Below, in pieces: positions 55,274-63,805 of a stretch of DNA of 64,000 nt. The notes beneath the pieces were generated by a model. It saw nothing but the letters and a program-made list of their open reading frames with translations, ran no database searches and was not told where the DNA came from. Position numbers and translations under genes: made by a program. Each line of letters starts with the position of its first letter. Within the stretch, counting starts at the first letter, position 1. This stretch comes from Flavobacteriales bacterium 33_180_T64 (lineage in GTDB: Bacteria > Bacteroidota > Bacteroidia > Flavobacteriales > Flavobacteriaceae): NCBI GenBank assembly GCA_002162685.1, contig MAAQ01000008.1, positions 1 through 64,000 on the forward strand. Reading direction: 5' to 3'.

Positions 55274-55915
55274 ATGAATTTTGAAACGTTTATAAAATCG
55301 GTGTCAAAAATAAAGAATCTAAATCTTCCAGGAGAAGACTCTCAATTTAAAATGTCTCCGCCATTCCGAATGGACCTTATTGAAGCGAATAGAGAAAAAA
55401 TGAAATCTGCTAAAAGGGCAGGTGTTATGGCTTTGTTTTACCCTGATTTAAAATCTGAAACACATTTGGTGTTAATTCTAAGAAAGGCATATAAAGGCGT
55501 GCATTCTGCACAAGTCGGTTTTCCAGGTGGAAAATATGAAGCTAACGATCCGCATCTTGAATATACAGCATTAAGAGAAACAGAAGAAGAAATAGGCGTG
55601 CCAATACAGAGTGTTGAGGTCTTAAAACAAATGACACAATTATATATTCCACCAAGTAATTTTACTGTTGCTCCCTTTTTAGGAATTACACACAAGACAC
55701 CATGTTTTATTAAACAAGAGGATGAGGTAGAAGATCTAATAGAGGTGAAGCTTACTGATTTTATGGATGATACCAATACTGCTGATGTCTCTGTGATGAC
55801 ATCTTATGATTTAGAATTAGAAGTTCCTGCTTTTGAACTTAATGGTCATGTGGTTTGGGGAGCAACTGCTATGATGCTAAGCGAATTAAAAGACTTGTTA
55901 AAAATGGTGATCTAA
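55274..55915 (+). CDS. NUDIX hydrolase, CoA pyrophosphatase (NudL) type
   Basis: 213 residues. A Nudix box is visible in GGKYEANDPHLEYTALRETEEEIGVP (RETEEEIG core), preceded by SAQVGFPGGK, the UPF0035/NudL-type motif for enzymes that split coenzyme A and derivatives. The N-terminal FRMDLIEANREKMKSAKRAGVMALFYPD also fits. Start is 6 bp from the divergent isomerase gene; plsC-like gene follows in the same direction with its own promoter-like element. Confidence 0.93.
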   Translation: MNFETFIKSVSKIKNLNLPGEDSQFKMSPPFRMDLIEANREKMKSAKRAGVMALFYPDLKSETHLVLILRKAYKGVHSAQVGFPGGKYEANDPHLEYTALRETEEEIGVPIQSVEVLKQMTQLYIPPSNFTVAPFLGITHKTPCFIKQEDEVEDLIEVKLTDFMDDTNTADVSVMTSYDLELEVPAFELNGHVVWGATAMMLSELKDLLKMVI

Positions 55916-55929
55916 GCATTAGATTTTTG

Positions 55930-55937
55930 TAATTTTG
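55930..55937 (+). promoter_or_regulatory. -7-like element before the acyltransferase gene
   Basis: TAATTTTG matches TAnnTTTG exactly, 24 bp upstream of the start codon. No good -33 element is seen at the usual distance. Confidence 0.45.
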
Positions 55938-55961
55938 TTTTTCCGCTAATAACTAAAATGA

Positions 55962-56759
55962 ATGGGATTATTTAAAAGAAACCCTTTTGGGCATATACTT
56001 TTTGTTAAAAAATGGTTGATTAGAATTTTAGGTGCATTAACCCATCGACGATTTAGAGGTTTTAATGACCTTCAAATAGAAGGTTCTGAGATTATAAAAA
56101 ATCTACCAGATACTAACGTTCTTTTTATTTCCAATCACCAAACGTATTTTGCCGATGTAATAGCTATGTTTCATGTGTTTAACGCAAGTCTTAGTGGGCG
56201 ATTAGATAATATAAAAAATGTAGGTTACCTCTGGAACCCAAAACTTAATATGTATTATGTTGCGGCAAAGGAAACAATGAAATCTGGATTGTTACCTAAA
56301 GTATTAGCTTATGTAGGCTCAGTAAGTATTGAACGTACCTGGAGAGCCGAAGGTAAAAATGTAAATCGCCAAGTGAAAATGAGTGATATTTCTAGTATAG
56401 GAAAAGCATTAGATGATGGTTGGGTGGTAACATTTCCACAAGGCACAACAACGCCTTTTAAACCTATTCGTAAAGGAACAGCTCATATTATTAAAAAATA
56501 CCAACCTATTGTTGTTCCTATTGTTATTGATGGGTTTAGACGATCATTTGATAAAAAAGGATTGCGTATTAAAAAGAAAAATGTATATCAATCTTTTGAA
56601 GTGAAAGCACCTTTAGAAATCGATTATGAAAACGAATCTATTGCTGATATTGTTGAAAAAATTGAATATGCTATTGAGCAACATCCTTCATTTTTAAAGG
56701 TTATTCCACAAAAAGAGTTGGAAGCTAATGAAGCCTTAAACAAAAAACGAGAGTGGTAA
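55962..56759 (+). CDS. PlsC-like lysophospholipid acyltransferase with variant motifs
   Basis: 265 residues. Belongs to the 1-acyl-glycerol-3-phosphate acyltransferase (PlsC) superfamily by order of motifs: motif I FISNHQTYFADVIAMFHVF, motif II region VGSVSIERTWRAEG, motif III VTFPQGTTTPFKPIRKGTAHI and motif IV VVPIVIDGF. Two departures are clear. The catalytic H-x4-D is H-x5-D here (HQTYFAD), and the FPEGTR motif reads FPQGTT. Homologs in Flavobacteriaceae may share this, so a distinct substrate rather than decay is likely. Membrane-associated, no clear signal. Another ATG four bases upstream (55958) is in a different frame. Confidence 0.88.
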   Translation: MGLFKRNPFGHILFVKKWLIRILGALTHRRFRGFNDLQIEGSEIIKNLPDTNVLFISNHQTYFADVIAMFHVFNASLSGRLDNIKNVGYLWNPKLNMYYVAAKETMKSGLLPKVLAYVGSVSIERTWRAEGKNVNRQVKMSDISSIGKALDDGWVVTFPQGTTTPFKPIRKGTAHIIKKYQPIVVPIVIDGFRRSFDKKGLRIKKKNVYQSFEVKAPLEIDYENESIADIVEKIEYAIEQHPSFLKVIPQKELEANEALNKKREW

Positions 56760-56994
56760 CTAGGCGTTAATTTTCTGTCTTTGTCTTATGTCTTGTTATT
56801 TGAGCGTAATGCTTTTGTATTCAACAAACGTTATTTTGAAGTTTCTTTGATAAGTCAAAAATGGTTGATATGTTTTCTTAGAGAATGTTTTTTGATATCA
56901 CATTTCCGTTGAGAACAATAGACTTAATGCCTTACCAATTTACATTATATGTTATTCGCTTGATTTTCAATATAACATGTTATAGATTCCATAA

Positions 56995-57633
56995 TTAAAC
57001 TTCCAATTTTTTAAGTTCTTTGTAGTTTCTATTGAGCCTGCGAAGTAATATACCGTAGATGATACGATAAAAAATCCAAAATACTAATACAAATGCAGCC
57101 GTTGCTAATAGCATTAGTGCCATGGCGAAAAACATTTGCTTATTTGAAAATTTAGCAAATTGCTGTGATATTTCAGGATTTTCATAAATCATATAATACA
57201 ATCCAAAAGCCATTGATAAAAAAGCCATAACAAGATTGTATATCACATAATATTTAATGATTTTGCGTGTTTTTAAAATGCTCTCCATCAATCGTTTAGC
57301 GTTGTCCGTTACAGAGATGGATTTATAAGATTTGTAGAGCAGATAAACAAAGGCTAGTACAACAGCATAGGAGAAAATCGTTACACCTAATAGTATAGAA
57401 TCATTACCATACATAGCTTCTAAATCTAATCGATATTGTTCCGAAGAAAAATAGGGAATACTATTTATAATTACCCAAAATAAAAGTTCTGCAACACTTA
57501 TATAAAATAAGGTTTTGACTATAGAAGATGATTTTTTTAATAGCATTGGATAAATGTCCTTGCTAGATAATCTTGGCTCATCTTGCGCTGTATTGGATTG
57601 CCAATCCTTTTTTAATAATTCTAATTCATCCAT
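56995..57633 (-). CDS. Putative anti-sigma factor, four-span membrane protein
   Basis: 212 residues. A short cytoplasmic N-terminus (MDELELLKKDWQSNTAQDEPRLSSKDIYPMLLKKSSSIVK) precedes four membrane spans (about 41-60, 80-100, 125-146, 168-192) and a basic tail. It begins 4 bp after the stop of an ECF sigma gene. The ELELLKKDWQ start and this position are typical of Bacteroidota membrane anti-sigma proteins, so that is the proposed role; there is no ASD motif I can point to. Often left as hypothetical. Confidence 0.75.
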   Translation of the reverse strand: MDELELLKKDWQSNTAQDEPRLSSKDIYPMLLKKSSSIVKTLFYISVAELLFWVIINSIPYFSSEQYRLDLEAMYGNDSILLGVTIFSYAVVLAFVYLLYKSYKSISVTDNAKRLMESILKTRKIIKYYVIYNLVMAFLSMAFGLYYMIYENPEISQQFAKFSNKQMFFAMALMLLATAAFVLVFWIFYRIIYGILLRRLNRNYKELKKLEV

Positions 57634-57637
57634 ATTA

Positions 57638-58132
57638 TTACGGATTTAATATTGTTTTTATTTTTTTCTTAACCCTATTCATTTTTACTCTGGCATTAAC
57701 TTCACTTATACCAAGGGTTTCACTAATTTCACTGTAGTTTTTGTCTTCTAAATATAAAAAGACTAATGCTTTTTCAATATCGTTTAACTGATGTACAGCT
57801 TTATATAATAATTTGAGTTGTTGTTCTTCGGTATCGTCATAATCTTCAGATTTAATTTTAAAAGAAACGGTTTCAAATTCTTGGGTTTTGATACTGCGTT
57901 TAGATTTTCTATAAAGTGTAATAGCGGTATTTAATCCTACACGATACATCCATGTACTAAACTTGGCATCACCTCTAAATTTTGGGTATGCTTTCCATAA
58001 TTGTATGGTAATCTCTTGAAACAAATCATTGTGCGCATCTTTATTATTAGTATATAATCTACATACTTTGTGCACAATGTTTTGATGCTTCTCAAGCAAT
58101 TCTACAAAACTATGTTCAAGTTCTTTATCCAA
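57638..58132 (-). CDS. ECF-type RNA polymerase sigma factor
   Basis: 164 residues. Region 2 is HQNIVHKVCRLYTNNKDAHNDLFQEITIQLWKAYPKFRGDAKFSTWMYRVGLNTAITLYRK; region 4 is LNDIEKALVFLYLEDKNYSEISETLGISEVNARVKMNRVKKKIK. It is followed after 4 bp by a four-span membrane protein, presumably its anti-sigma factor. The regulon is not visible. Divergent from the NADH dehydrogenase gene. Confidence 0.93.
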   Translation of the reverse strand: MDKELEHSFVELLEKHQNIVHKVCRLYTNNKDAHNDLFQEITIQLWKAYPKFRGDAKFSTWMYRVGLNTAITLYRKSKRSIKTQEFETVSFKIKSEDYDDTEEQQLKLLYKAVHQLNDIEKALVFLYLEDKNYSEISETLGISEVNARVKMNRVKKKIKTILNP

Positions 58133-58232
58133 TTTTTTTATTAGTTAGTTACTTATATGTAGTTATAAGATTTAAAATGTTACAAAGTGATAAACATTAA
58201 TTCAAAAATAAACTTTTAACAGCGTTAAATCG

Positions 58233-58240
58233 TATCTTTG
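58233..58240 (+). promoter_or_regulatory. -7 element of the NADH dehydrogenase gene
   Basis: TATCTTTG is a perfect TAnnTTTG, 28 bp before the ATG. No TTG at the expected -33 distance. Confidence 0.65.
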
Positions 58241-58268
58241 TAAATGTTATTTTAAGAGATTTTTTCTT

Positions 58269-59540
58269 ATGAATATTCCTGAATCTGTTTTTCCTAGAGT
58301 AGTTATAATTGGTGGTGGTTTTGCTGGTATTAATTTAGCTAAGATACTTGCTAACAAAGACCTACAAGTCGTTTTGCTAGATAAGCATAACTACCATACA
58401 TTTCAACCGTTGTTATATCAAGTATCGAGTTCTGGTTTAGAACCAGATTCTATTGCTTACCCTTTAAGGAAAATAATAAAAAAACATAAAAATTCATTTT
58501 TTAGACTTGCTGAGGTAGAATTAATCAATTCTCAAAGCAATGAAATTATAACAAATATAGGGACACTAACGTATGATTATTTAATCATCGCAACAGGGAC
58601 TAAAACCAATTATTTTGGTAGCGCTTCAATTCAAGCCAATAGTATGCCTATGAAAAGTGTGCCTCAAGCTTTAAATATTAGAAGCTTGATCTTGCAAAAT
58701 TTAGAAAAAGCAGCTATTGCTAATTCTGATACCGCTAGAAAAGCATTTCTAAATTTTGTCATTGTTGGAGGAGGTCCAACTGGTGTTGAGCTAGCAGGCG
58801 CCATTGCCGAACTTAAAAACCATATACTTCCTAGAGATTATCGCGATTTAAATAGCGATGATATGCAAATTCATTTGTTAGAAGGCGCAGATAGAGTGTT
58901 GCCTCCAATGAGTGAACATGCTTCAAAAAAAGCCGAGCAGTTTCTCAAAATATTAGGTGTTAATGTACATTCTAAAACTTTTGTAAAAGACTATGATGGT
59001 AAAGTCGTAACAACTAATTCTGATTTAGTGTTGCAAACAGAAACTTTAATTTGGGCCGCAGGAGTTACAGGCGCTCCAATAGAAGGGTTGAATGCATCAG
59101 TTATGCAAGAGCGTACCAACAGATATAAAGTTAATCGGTTTAACCAAATAGAAGGCTATCAAAATATTTTTGCACTTGGTGATATTGCATCTATGGAAAC
59201 TGAAAACTATCCAAATGGGCACCCCCAAGTAGCGCAACCTGCTATTCAACAAGGAAAGCTTTTAGGTAAAAACCTTTTAAAGTTAATTAATAATAAACCA
59301 TTAAAACCATTTGTTTATAACGACAAAGGTTCTATGGCTACCATTGGTCGTAATAAAGCTGTAGTAGACTTAAAATATTTTAAATTCGGAGGCTTTTTTG
59401 CTTGGTTTATATGGATGTTTATTCACTTGATGTCCTTAGTAGGTTTTAGAAATCGCGTTATTATTTTATTTAATTGGACTTACAATTATATCAATTTTGA
59501 TAAAGCAGCTAGGCTAATTATAAGACCGTTTAAAAAGTAA
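58269..59540 (+). CDS. ndh: Type II NADH dehydrogenase
   Basis: 423-residue flavoprotein that oxidises NADH and reduces quinone without pumping protons. FAD motif VVIIGGGFAGINLAKIL (11-27), LLDKHNYHTFQPLLYQVSS quinone-site region, NADH motif FVIVGGGPTGVELAGAIAEL (about 168-187) and the second FAD contact IFALGDIASM. The C-terminus (FFAWFIWMFIHLMSLVGFRNR) is the amphipathic or hydrophobic membrane-binding part. Full length. Single gene. Confidence 0.96.
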   Translation: MNIPESVFPRVVIIGGGFAGINLAKILANKDLQVVLLDKHNYHTFQPLLYQVSSSGLEPDSIAYPLRKIIKKHKNSFFRLAEVELINSQSNEIITNIGTLTYDYLIIATGTKTNYFGSASIQANSMPMKSVPQALNIRSLILQNLEKAAIANSDTARKAFLNFVIVGGGPTGVELAGAIAELKNHILPRDYRDLNSDDMQIHLLEGADRVLPPMSEHASKKAEQFLKILGVNVHSKTFVKDYDGKVVTTNSDLVLQTETLIWAAGVTGAPIEGLNASVMQERTNRYKVNRFNQIEGYQNIFALGDIASMETENYPNGHPQVAQPAIQQGKLLGKNLLKLINNKPLKPFVYNDKGSMATIGRNKAVVDLKYFKFGGFFAWFIWMFIHLMSLVGFRNRVIILFNWTYNYINFDKAARLIIRPFKK

Positions 59541-59545
59541 TATTT

Positions 59546-59629
59546 GGGCGTTTCCTTTCACCTTGTTCAGGCCAGGCTGTACACTATATCTTTTGCACGC
59601 AAAAGGATGTCGTTTCCATCCTTAACGCG
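59546..59629. repeat. Structured intergenic repeat (GCGTT...AACGC element)
   Basis: About 84 bp with nested pairing: outer GCGTT (59548-59552) with AACGC (59624-59628), a perfect hairpin CTTTTGC-AC-GCAAAAG (59590-59605) and AAGGATG with CATCCTT (59603-59609 / 59617-59623). From memory, elements that begin GGGCGTT and end AACGC with internal hairpins are scattered between genes in many Bacteroidota genomes. It is more GC-rich than its surroundings. Its right end contains the stop codon of the minus-strand yhhN-like gene. Confidence 0.6.
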
Positions 59630-60302
59630 AATCTTTTGATAGCTTCAAAATCCCTATAATAATAAAAAATTGTGCTAAGGCATACGTTAACATGATACTT
59701 ATATTTGAATAGGCTAATGGTGCGTAAAATTTATTTAGAGCCAAAATGCTATCCGATACCATAAACATAAGCGCTCCTAAAAAAACAAAAATATAACTGC
59801 GTTTTACAACGTTATTTTTTCTTAAGAAAGCAGTTGTCGACATGCTTAAAATTACTAACATATATACAATTACAGGGATTAACATGTCATTTAAACCTCC
59901 TTTTAAAAGATAGAATAGACCTGAAGCATAGATCAATAAAATAGCAATAAAACCATAAGGTTTAAGAGTTTTGTTTCTATGTGTCAAGAATGCTATACAA
60001 TACATTATATGCGCAAGTAAAAACGAAACCAATCCAAATAGAAAATAATTTGGAGCCACATCAACAAACATGAGTAATAGATCTCCAGTAAGAGAAAATA
60101 AAAGCGCTAATACTATTATTAATCTAAGATTAAACTTAAGGGATGCACTTTTCATCCAAAAAAAGATAAGAAGGGAAACTACAATTGCTGGTTTAAAAAT
60201 ATAATGTAAGTGTTCTAGCGTATCTATTGAACCACAAATTAATTCGGCACTAACAATACCACTAAATAGAATACTAAATGATGTTTCAGATTTGCTTAAC
60301 AT
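59622..60302 (-). CDS. YhhN family membrane protein (lysoplasmalogenase-like)
   Basis: 226 residues, nearly all hydrophobic, about eight membrane spans. Family features are HYIFKPAIVVSLLIFFWMKS, FSLTGDLLLMF, FLFGLVSFLLAHIMYCIAF and the late FLGALMFMVSDSILALNKF. Characterised YhhN/TMEM86 proteins hydrolyse lysoplasmalogen vinyl ether bonds; whether this holds here is unknown. The last residues KDSR and the stop codon come from the intergenic repeat, so the C-terminus was probably remodelled by that insertion. Confidence 0.88.
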   Translation of the reverse strand: MLSKSETSFSILFSGIVSAELICGSIDTLEHLHYIFKPAIVVSLLIFFWMKSASLKFNLRLIIVLALLFSLTGDLLLMFVDVAPNYFLFGLVSFLLAHIMYCIAFLTHRNKTLKPYGFIAILLIYASGLFYLLKGGLNDMLIPVIVYMLVILSMSTTAFLRKNNVVKRSYIFVFLGALMFMVSDSILALNKFYAPLAYSNISIMLTYALAQFFIIIGILKLSKDSR

Positions 60303-60443
60303 AAGTCATAATATGTTGGTGTCTTCCAAAAATATGCAATTCGGTAGTGATTTTTAACAATTCAGTAAAATAGAATTTATAGTTGAGGTGATCTTTAACA
60401 TCTTTGACCTATCAATTAAAAAATAAACAGTAAAAATCAACCA

Positions 60444-62594
60444 ATGAAAAATTTAGTTTCACTTTTAGTAGTTCTAATGTCCACAATTATGTTTTCTCAA
60501 ACAGCAATTAGTGGTAAAGTAACCGACACGAAGGGTCAACCAATTATAGGAGCCAATGTTTATCTCGATGGGACTTACGATGGTGATACTACCGATGAGA
60601 AAGGCGTATTCAGTTTTACAACCGAAGAAACAGGATCACAAGTGTTAACCATTTCTTATTTATCCTATGAAACCAAAGCTATAGTAGGTGATGTGTCAAC
60701 ATTTAAAAATCTACAAATCAAATTACAAGATGATATGGAAGCTTTAGATGCTGTAGTAATTTCAGCCGGAACATTTGAAGCTAGTGATAATAGTAAAGTG
60801 TCAGTTTTAAAACCTTTAGATGTTGTAACAACAGCAAGTGCATTAGGTGATTTTGTTGGTGCTTTACAAACACTCCCAGGAACTACAACTGTTGCCGAGG
60901 ATGGGCGCTTATTTGTTAGAGGAGGCGATGCAAATGAAACACAAATTTTTATTGATGGTATTCGCGTATTTACACCATATACACCTACAGCTAATAATAC
61001 ACCAACTCGTGGCCGTTACTCTCCATTTTTGTTTGATGGGATTACATTTTCTACAGGAGGGTATTCTGCCGAATATGGTAATGCTTTATCAAGTGTTTTA
61101 TTATTAAATACAATTGATGAACCAGATCAAGAAAAAACAGATATTGGTATCATGAGTGTAGGAGCGAGCTTAGGACATACCGAAAAATGGGATAAATCGT
61201 CTTTAAGTGTTAATACATCCTATATTAATTTGGCGCCTTACATCGCAGTATTTGAAGATCGTAATGATTGGGAAAAGCCATACGAAGGTGTACAAGGGGA
61301 AACCGTTTTTCGAAGAAAGTTTGGTACAGGAATGTTAAAACTTTATGCTGCTTTTGATGCCTCTAATTTCGATTTAACACAAGAGGATATCAATGAGTCA
61401 GAAGGTGTACGGTTTAAATTAAACAATAAAAATTTCTATACAAATGCGTCATATCAAGGTCTTTTAGGTAATGGTTGGGCATTACATTCTGGGTTGAGTT
61501 ATACTATAGCAAAAACAGATATCAACGTTTTTGGAGCAGATATTGAAGACGATGAAAACTCTGCACATTTTAAACTAAAATTAAAAAAACGTTTTAATAG
61601 CAGGTTTAAATTGAATTTTGGAGTTGAGCATTTTACAACCAATTTTGATGAAACTTTTGCTTCAGAAGAAATTAATAGTACTTACGGATTTAATAGTAAC
61701 AATACAGCAGTATTTGCAGAATCGGATATTATTTTTAGTAAAAACTTTGCTATGAAATTAGGAATACGAGCAGATAATTATGAGCTTTCTAACGATTTTA
61801 AAGTTGCACCTAGAGCTTCAATTGCCTACAAAACATCAAAAAACGGACAACTATCTTTAGCTTATGGAGACTTTTATCAGAATGCGAATAATAATATTTT
61901 AAAGTTTAATTCTAAAGTAGAAACTCAAAATACCAAGCATTATATAATGAATTATCAGTATGTAAATGACGGACGATTATTTAGAGCTGAAATCTATAGA
62001 AAAGACTATGATAATTTAGTGAAATATGATACAGAATTTGAAAGTTTTGATGCTACATTTGATAACTCTGGAACAGGTTATGCTCAAGGACTAGATATTT
62101 TTTGGAGAGATAATAAAAGTATTAAAAATGTGGATTATTGGTTGAGTTACTCTTACCTTGATACAGAACGTAATTACAAAAATTTTCAAGAACAAGCACA
62201 ACCTAATTTTGCAAATACACATAATTTCTCGGCTGTAGCAAAGTATTGGATTGATGATTGGAAAAGTCAGGTTGGTTTTAGCTATTCTTTTGCTTCCGGA
62301 CGACCATATACCAATCCAAATACCAATGCGTTTCTTGCTGAAAAAACAAAGAGTTATAATAGCGTAAGTTTAAACTGGGCATATTTAATTAGTCCGCAAA
62401 AAATTCTGTATCTATCAGTTAATAATGTATTTGCTTTTAAAAACATAAATGGTTACCAATATGCGAATACACCAGATGTAAATGGCGACTTTGCAAGACG
62501 TTCTTTGCAACCTGCAGCAGATCAGTTTTTCTTTATTGGCTTTTTCTGGACTATAAGTGAAGACGGAACAGATAATCAGTTAGATAACTTATAA
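60444..62594 (+). CDS. TonB-dependent receptor with CarboxypepD-like N-terminus
   Basis: 716 residues with signal peptide (LVSLLVVLMSTIMFS-Q). It has a CarboxypepD_reg-like domain (about 20-100: ISGKVTDTKGQPIIGANVYLDGTYDGDTTDEKGVFSF), then a plug (about 105-220: DVVTTASALGDFVGALQTLPGTTTVAEDGRLFVRGGDANETQIFIDGI) and an outer-membrane beta-barrel with many alternating aromatic strands. There is no SusD gene next to it, so it is a general receptor; the substrate is unknown. A TetR regulator gene follows after 117 bp. Confidence 0.94.
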   Translation: MKNLVSLLVVLMSTIMFSQTAISGKVTDTKGQPIIGANVYLDGTYDGDTTDEKGVFSFTTEETGSQVLTISYLSYETKAIVGDVSTFKNLQIKLQDDMEALDAVVISAGTFEASDNSKVSVLKPLDVVTTASALGDFVGALQTLPGTTTVAEDGRLFVRGGDANETQIFIDGIRVFTPYTPTANNTPTRGRYSPFLFDGITFSTGGYSAEYGNALSSVLLLNTIDEPDQEKTDIGIMSVGASLGHTEKWDKSSLSVNTSYINLAPYIAVFEDRNDWEKPYEGVQGETVFRRKFGTGMLKLYAAFDASNFDLTQEDINESEGVRFKLNNKNFYTNASYQGLLGNGWALHSGLSYTIAKTDINVFGADIEDDENSAHFKLKLKKRFNSRFKLNFGVEHFTTNFDETFASEEINSTYGFNSNNTAVFAESDIIFSKNFAMKLGIRADNYELSNDFKVAPRASIAYKTSKNGQLSLAYGDFYQNANNNILKFNSKVETQNTKHYIMNYQYVNDGRLFRAEIYRKDYDNLVKYDTEFESFDATFDNSGTGYAQGLDIFWRDNKSIKNVDYWLSYSYLDTERNYKNFQEQAQPNFANTHNFSAVAKYWIDDWKSQVGFSYSFASGRPYTNPNTNAFLAEKTKSYNSVSLNWAYLISPQKILYLSVNNVFAFKNINGYQYANTPDVNGDFARRSLQPAADQFFFIGFFWTISEDGTDNQLDNL

Positions 62595-62686
62595 AAAAAA
62601 CAGAGTGCTATGAAGTTTATTACTCTTCAATTAAATAGCTAGGTTAGAATAGACGTGTTAAAGATTTCATAAAGTGTTTTTTATAA

Positions 62687-62703
62687 TGACCAGTCGTCAT
62701 ATA
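62687..62703 (+). promoter_or_regulatory. TetR operator, copy 1 (before tetR)
   Basis: TGACCAGTCGTCATATA, including the imperfect palindrome ATGACCAGTCGTCAT. It matches the reverse complement of 63311-63327 at 16 of 17 bases. It overlaps the -7 element of tetR, as expected for autorepression. Confidence 0.75.
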
Positions 62704-62707
62704 TTTG
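62700..62707 (+). promoter_or_regulatory. -7 element of tetR, next to the start codon
   Basis: TATATTTG, perfect TAnnTTTG. It ends only 4 bp before the tetR ATG, so transcription would begin at or next to the start codon. Confidence 0.6.
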
Positions 62708-62711
62708 AAAT

Positions 62712-63296
62712 ATGAAGCGAAAGATATTTAGAGAAGATATTATAAAAGCAGGTCGTGACTTGATGTTCGTTAATGGTTATTATGCTACAGGAATTAAAGA
62801 AATTACCAGTAGCGTAAATATTCCTAAAGGGTCTTTTTATAATCATTTCTCTAATAAAGAAGAGTTTGGATTAGAAGTCTTGAAAGACTACAGTCTTTCA
62901 GGTCTTGAGTATTTAAAAAATGTATTAATAACATCTGGAGGTTCGCCTTTAAAACGCTTAGATGTATTTTACTCAGGTATTATTGAGTACCAAAATAATA
63001 TTGCGAAATGTAAGTTAGGTTGTATTATGGGAAATTTTTCTTTAGAACTTGGAGATGTCAATGAAGCTTTTAGAGAAGTCCTCGATGAGGAATTTAACGA
63101 ATATGAAGCAATATTTACAGAATGTTTAAAAGAAGCTCAAGAAAAAGAAGAAATTAGAAAAGATCTAGATGTTGATTTATTAGGTGCTTTTCTACTTAAC
63201 AGTTGGCATGGAGCTTTACTAAGAATGAAATCTACAGGAACAACAAAGCCATTGGAAGATTTTAAGACTTTTGTTTTTCAACAACTAAGTAATTAA
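62712..63296 (+). CDS. TetR-family transcriptional regulator
   Basis: 194 residues. N-terminal helix-turn-helix (IIKAGRDLMFVNGYYATGIKEITSSVNIPKGSFYNHFSNKEEFGLEVL) typical of the family's YcdC/AcrR-like members, followed by a ligand-binding helical domain with CKLGCIMGNFSLELGD. Near-identical operators occur before this gene and before the next one, so it probably represses both. Regulators with a KGSFYNHF helix often sense electrophiles or small organic molecules; the ligand is not known here. Confidence 0.93.
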   Translation: MKRKIFREDIIKAGRDLMFVNGYYATGIKEITSSVNIPKGSFYNHFSNKEEFGLEVLKDYSLSGLEYLKNVLITSGGSPLKRLDVFYSGIIEYQNNIAKCKLGCIMGNFSLELGDVNEAFREVLDEEFNEYEAIFTECLKEAQEKEEIRKDLDVDLLGAFLLNSWHGALLRMKSTGTTKPLEDFKTFVFQQLSN

Positions 63297-63310
63297 GTTT
63301 TTTTATTCTT

Positions 63311-63327
63311 TATATGACGACCGGTCA
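63311..63327 (-). promoter_or_regulatory. TetR operator, copy 2 (before the downstream genes)
   Basis: On the minus strand TGACCGGTCGTCATATA, one base different from copy 1. It lies 15 bp after the tetR stop and 80 bp before the next start codon. Confidence 0.75.
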
Positions 63328-63334
63328 CCATTAA

Positions 63335-63389
63335 ATTTAATTAAATAATAATTTAATTAAATAATAATTTAATTAAATAATAATTTAAT
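63335..63389. repeat. 16-bp tandem repeat, 3.4 copies
   Basis: Three exact copies of ATTTAATTAAATAATA plus a partial fourth fill the region between operator copy 2 and the start of the next gene (63408), where the promoter and leader should be. Confidence 0.95.
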
Positions 63390-63407
63390 CAATTAATATA
63401 TATAACA

Positions 63408-63797
63408 ATGAAACACATTTTAATTCTTTTAGTAGCCGTTTTTTCAATGTCTCTTCAAGCTCAAGACAGTAAAAAGGAAACTTTAGAAGCAAAGGAAAAG
63501 AGCTCAAAGTCAATTTTAGTAGTAACTGGTTTGCCTGATTCTAATGAGTCAGAAGCCATGGCCTATTATTCGGAAAGAGCAAAAAAACTTTTTGCTGAAG
63601 CAGGAGGGAAACCCATCTCAAAATATAAAGTGAAAGAGCAGCTTTATGGAAATCATTCAGCAGCATTAGTTTTTATTGCTGAATTCCCTAGTGATCAGGC
63701 CATAAAAAACTTTTTTAATAGCAAGGCTTACAAAGCAATATTGCCTTATAGGAATAAAGCTTTTAAATCTTTAAATATCTATATCGTTAACCAATAA
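63408..63797 (+). CDS. Secreted DUF1330-like small protein
   Basis: 129 residues with signal peptide (ILILLVAVFSMSLQA-Q). The mature part SILVVTGLPDSNESEAMAYYSERAKKLFAEAGGKPISKYKVKEQLYGNHSAALVFIAEFPSDQAIKNFFNSKAYKAILPYRNKAF has the ferredoxin-like alpha-beta pattern of DUF1330 proteins (the FPS...FFNSKAYKAILPYR motif), but is exported, which is less usual. First gene behind the TetR operator; another exported small protein gene starts 8 bp after its stop. Confidence 0.85.
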   Translation: MKHILILLVAVFSMSLQAQDSKKETLEAKEKSSKSILVVTGLPDSNESEAMAYYSERAKKLFAEAGGKPISKYKVKEQLYGNHSAALVFIAEFPSDQAIKNFFNSKAYKAILPYRNKAFKSLNIYIVNQ

Positions 63798-63805
63798 ATA
63801 AGAAT

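Noticed and set aside
56760-56994. Gene-free stretch after the acyltransferase gene
   Set aside because: No frame, hairpin or repeat found that stands out from AT-rich background.
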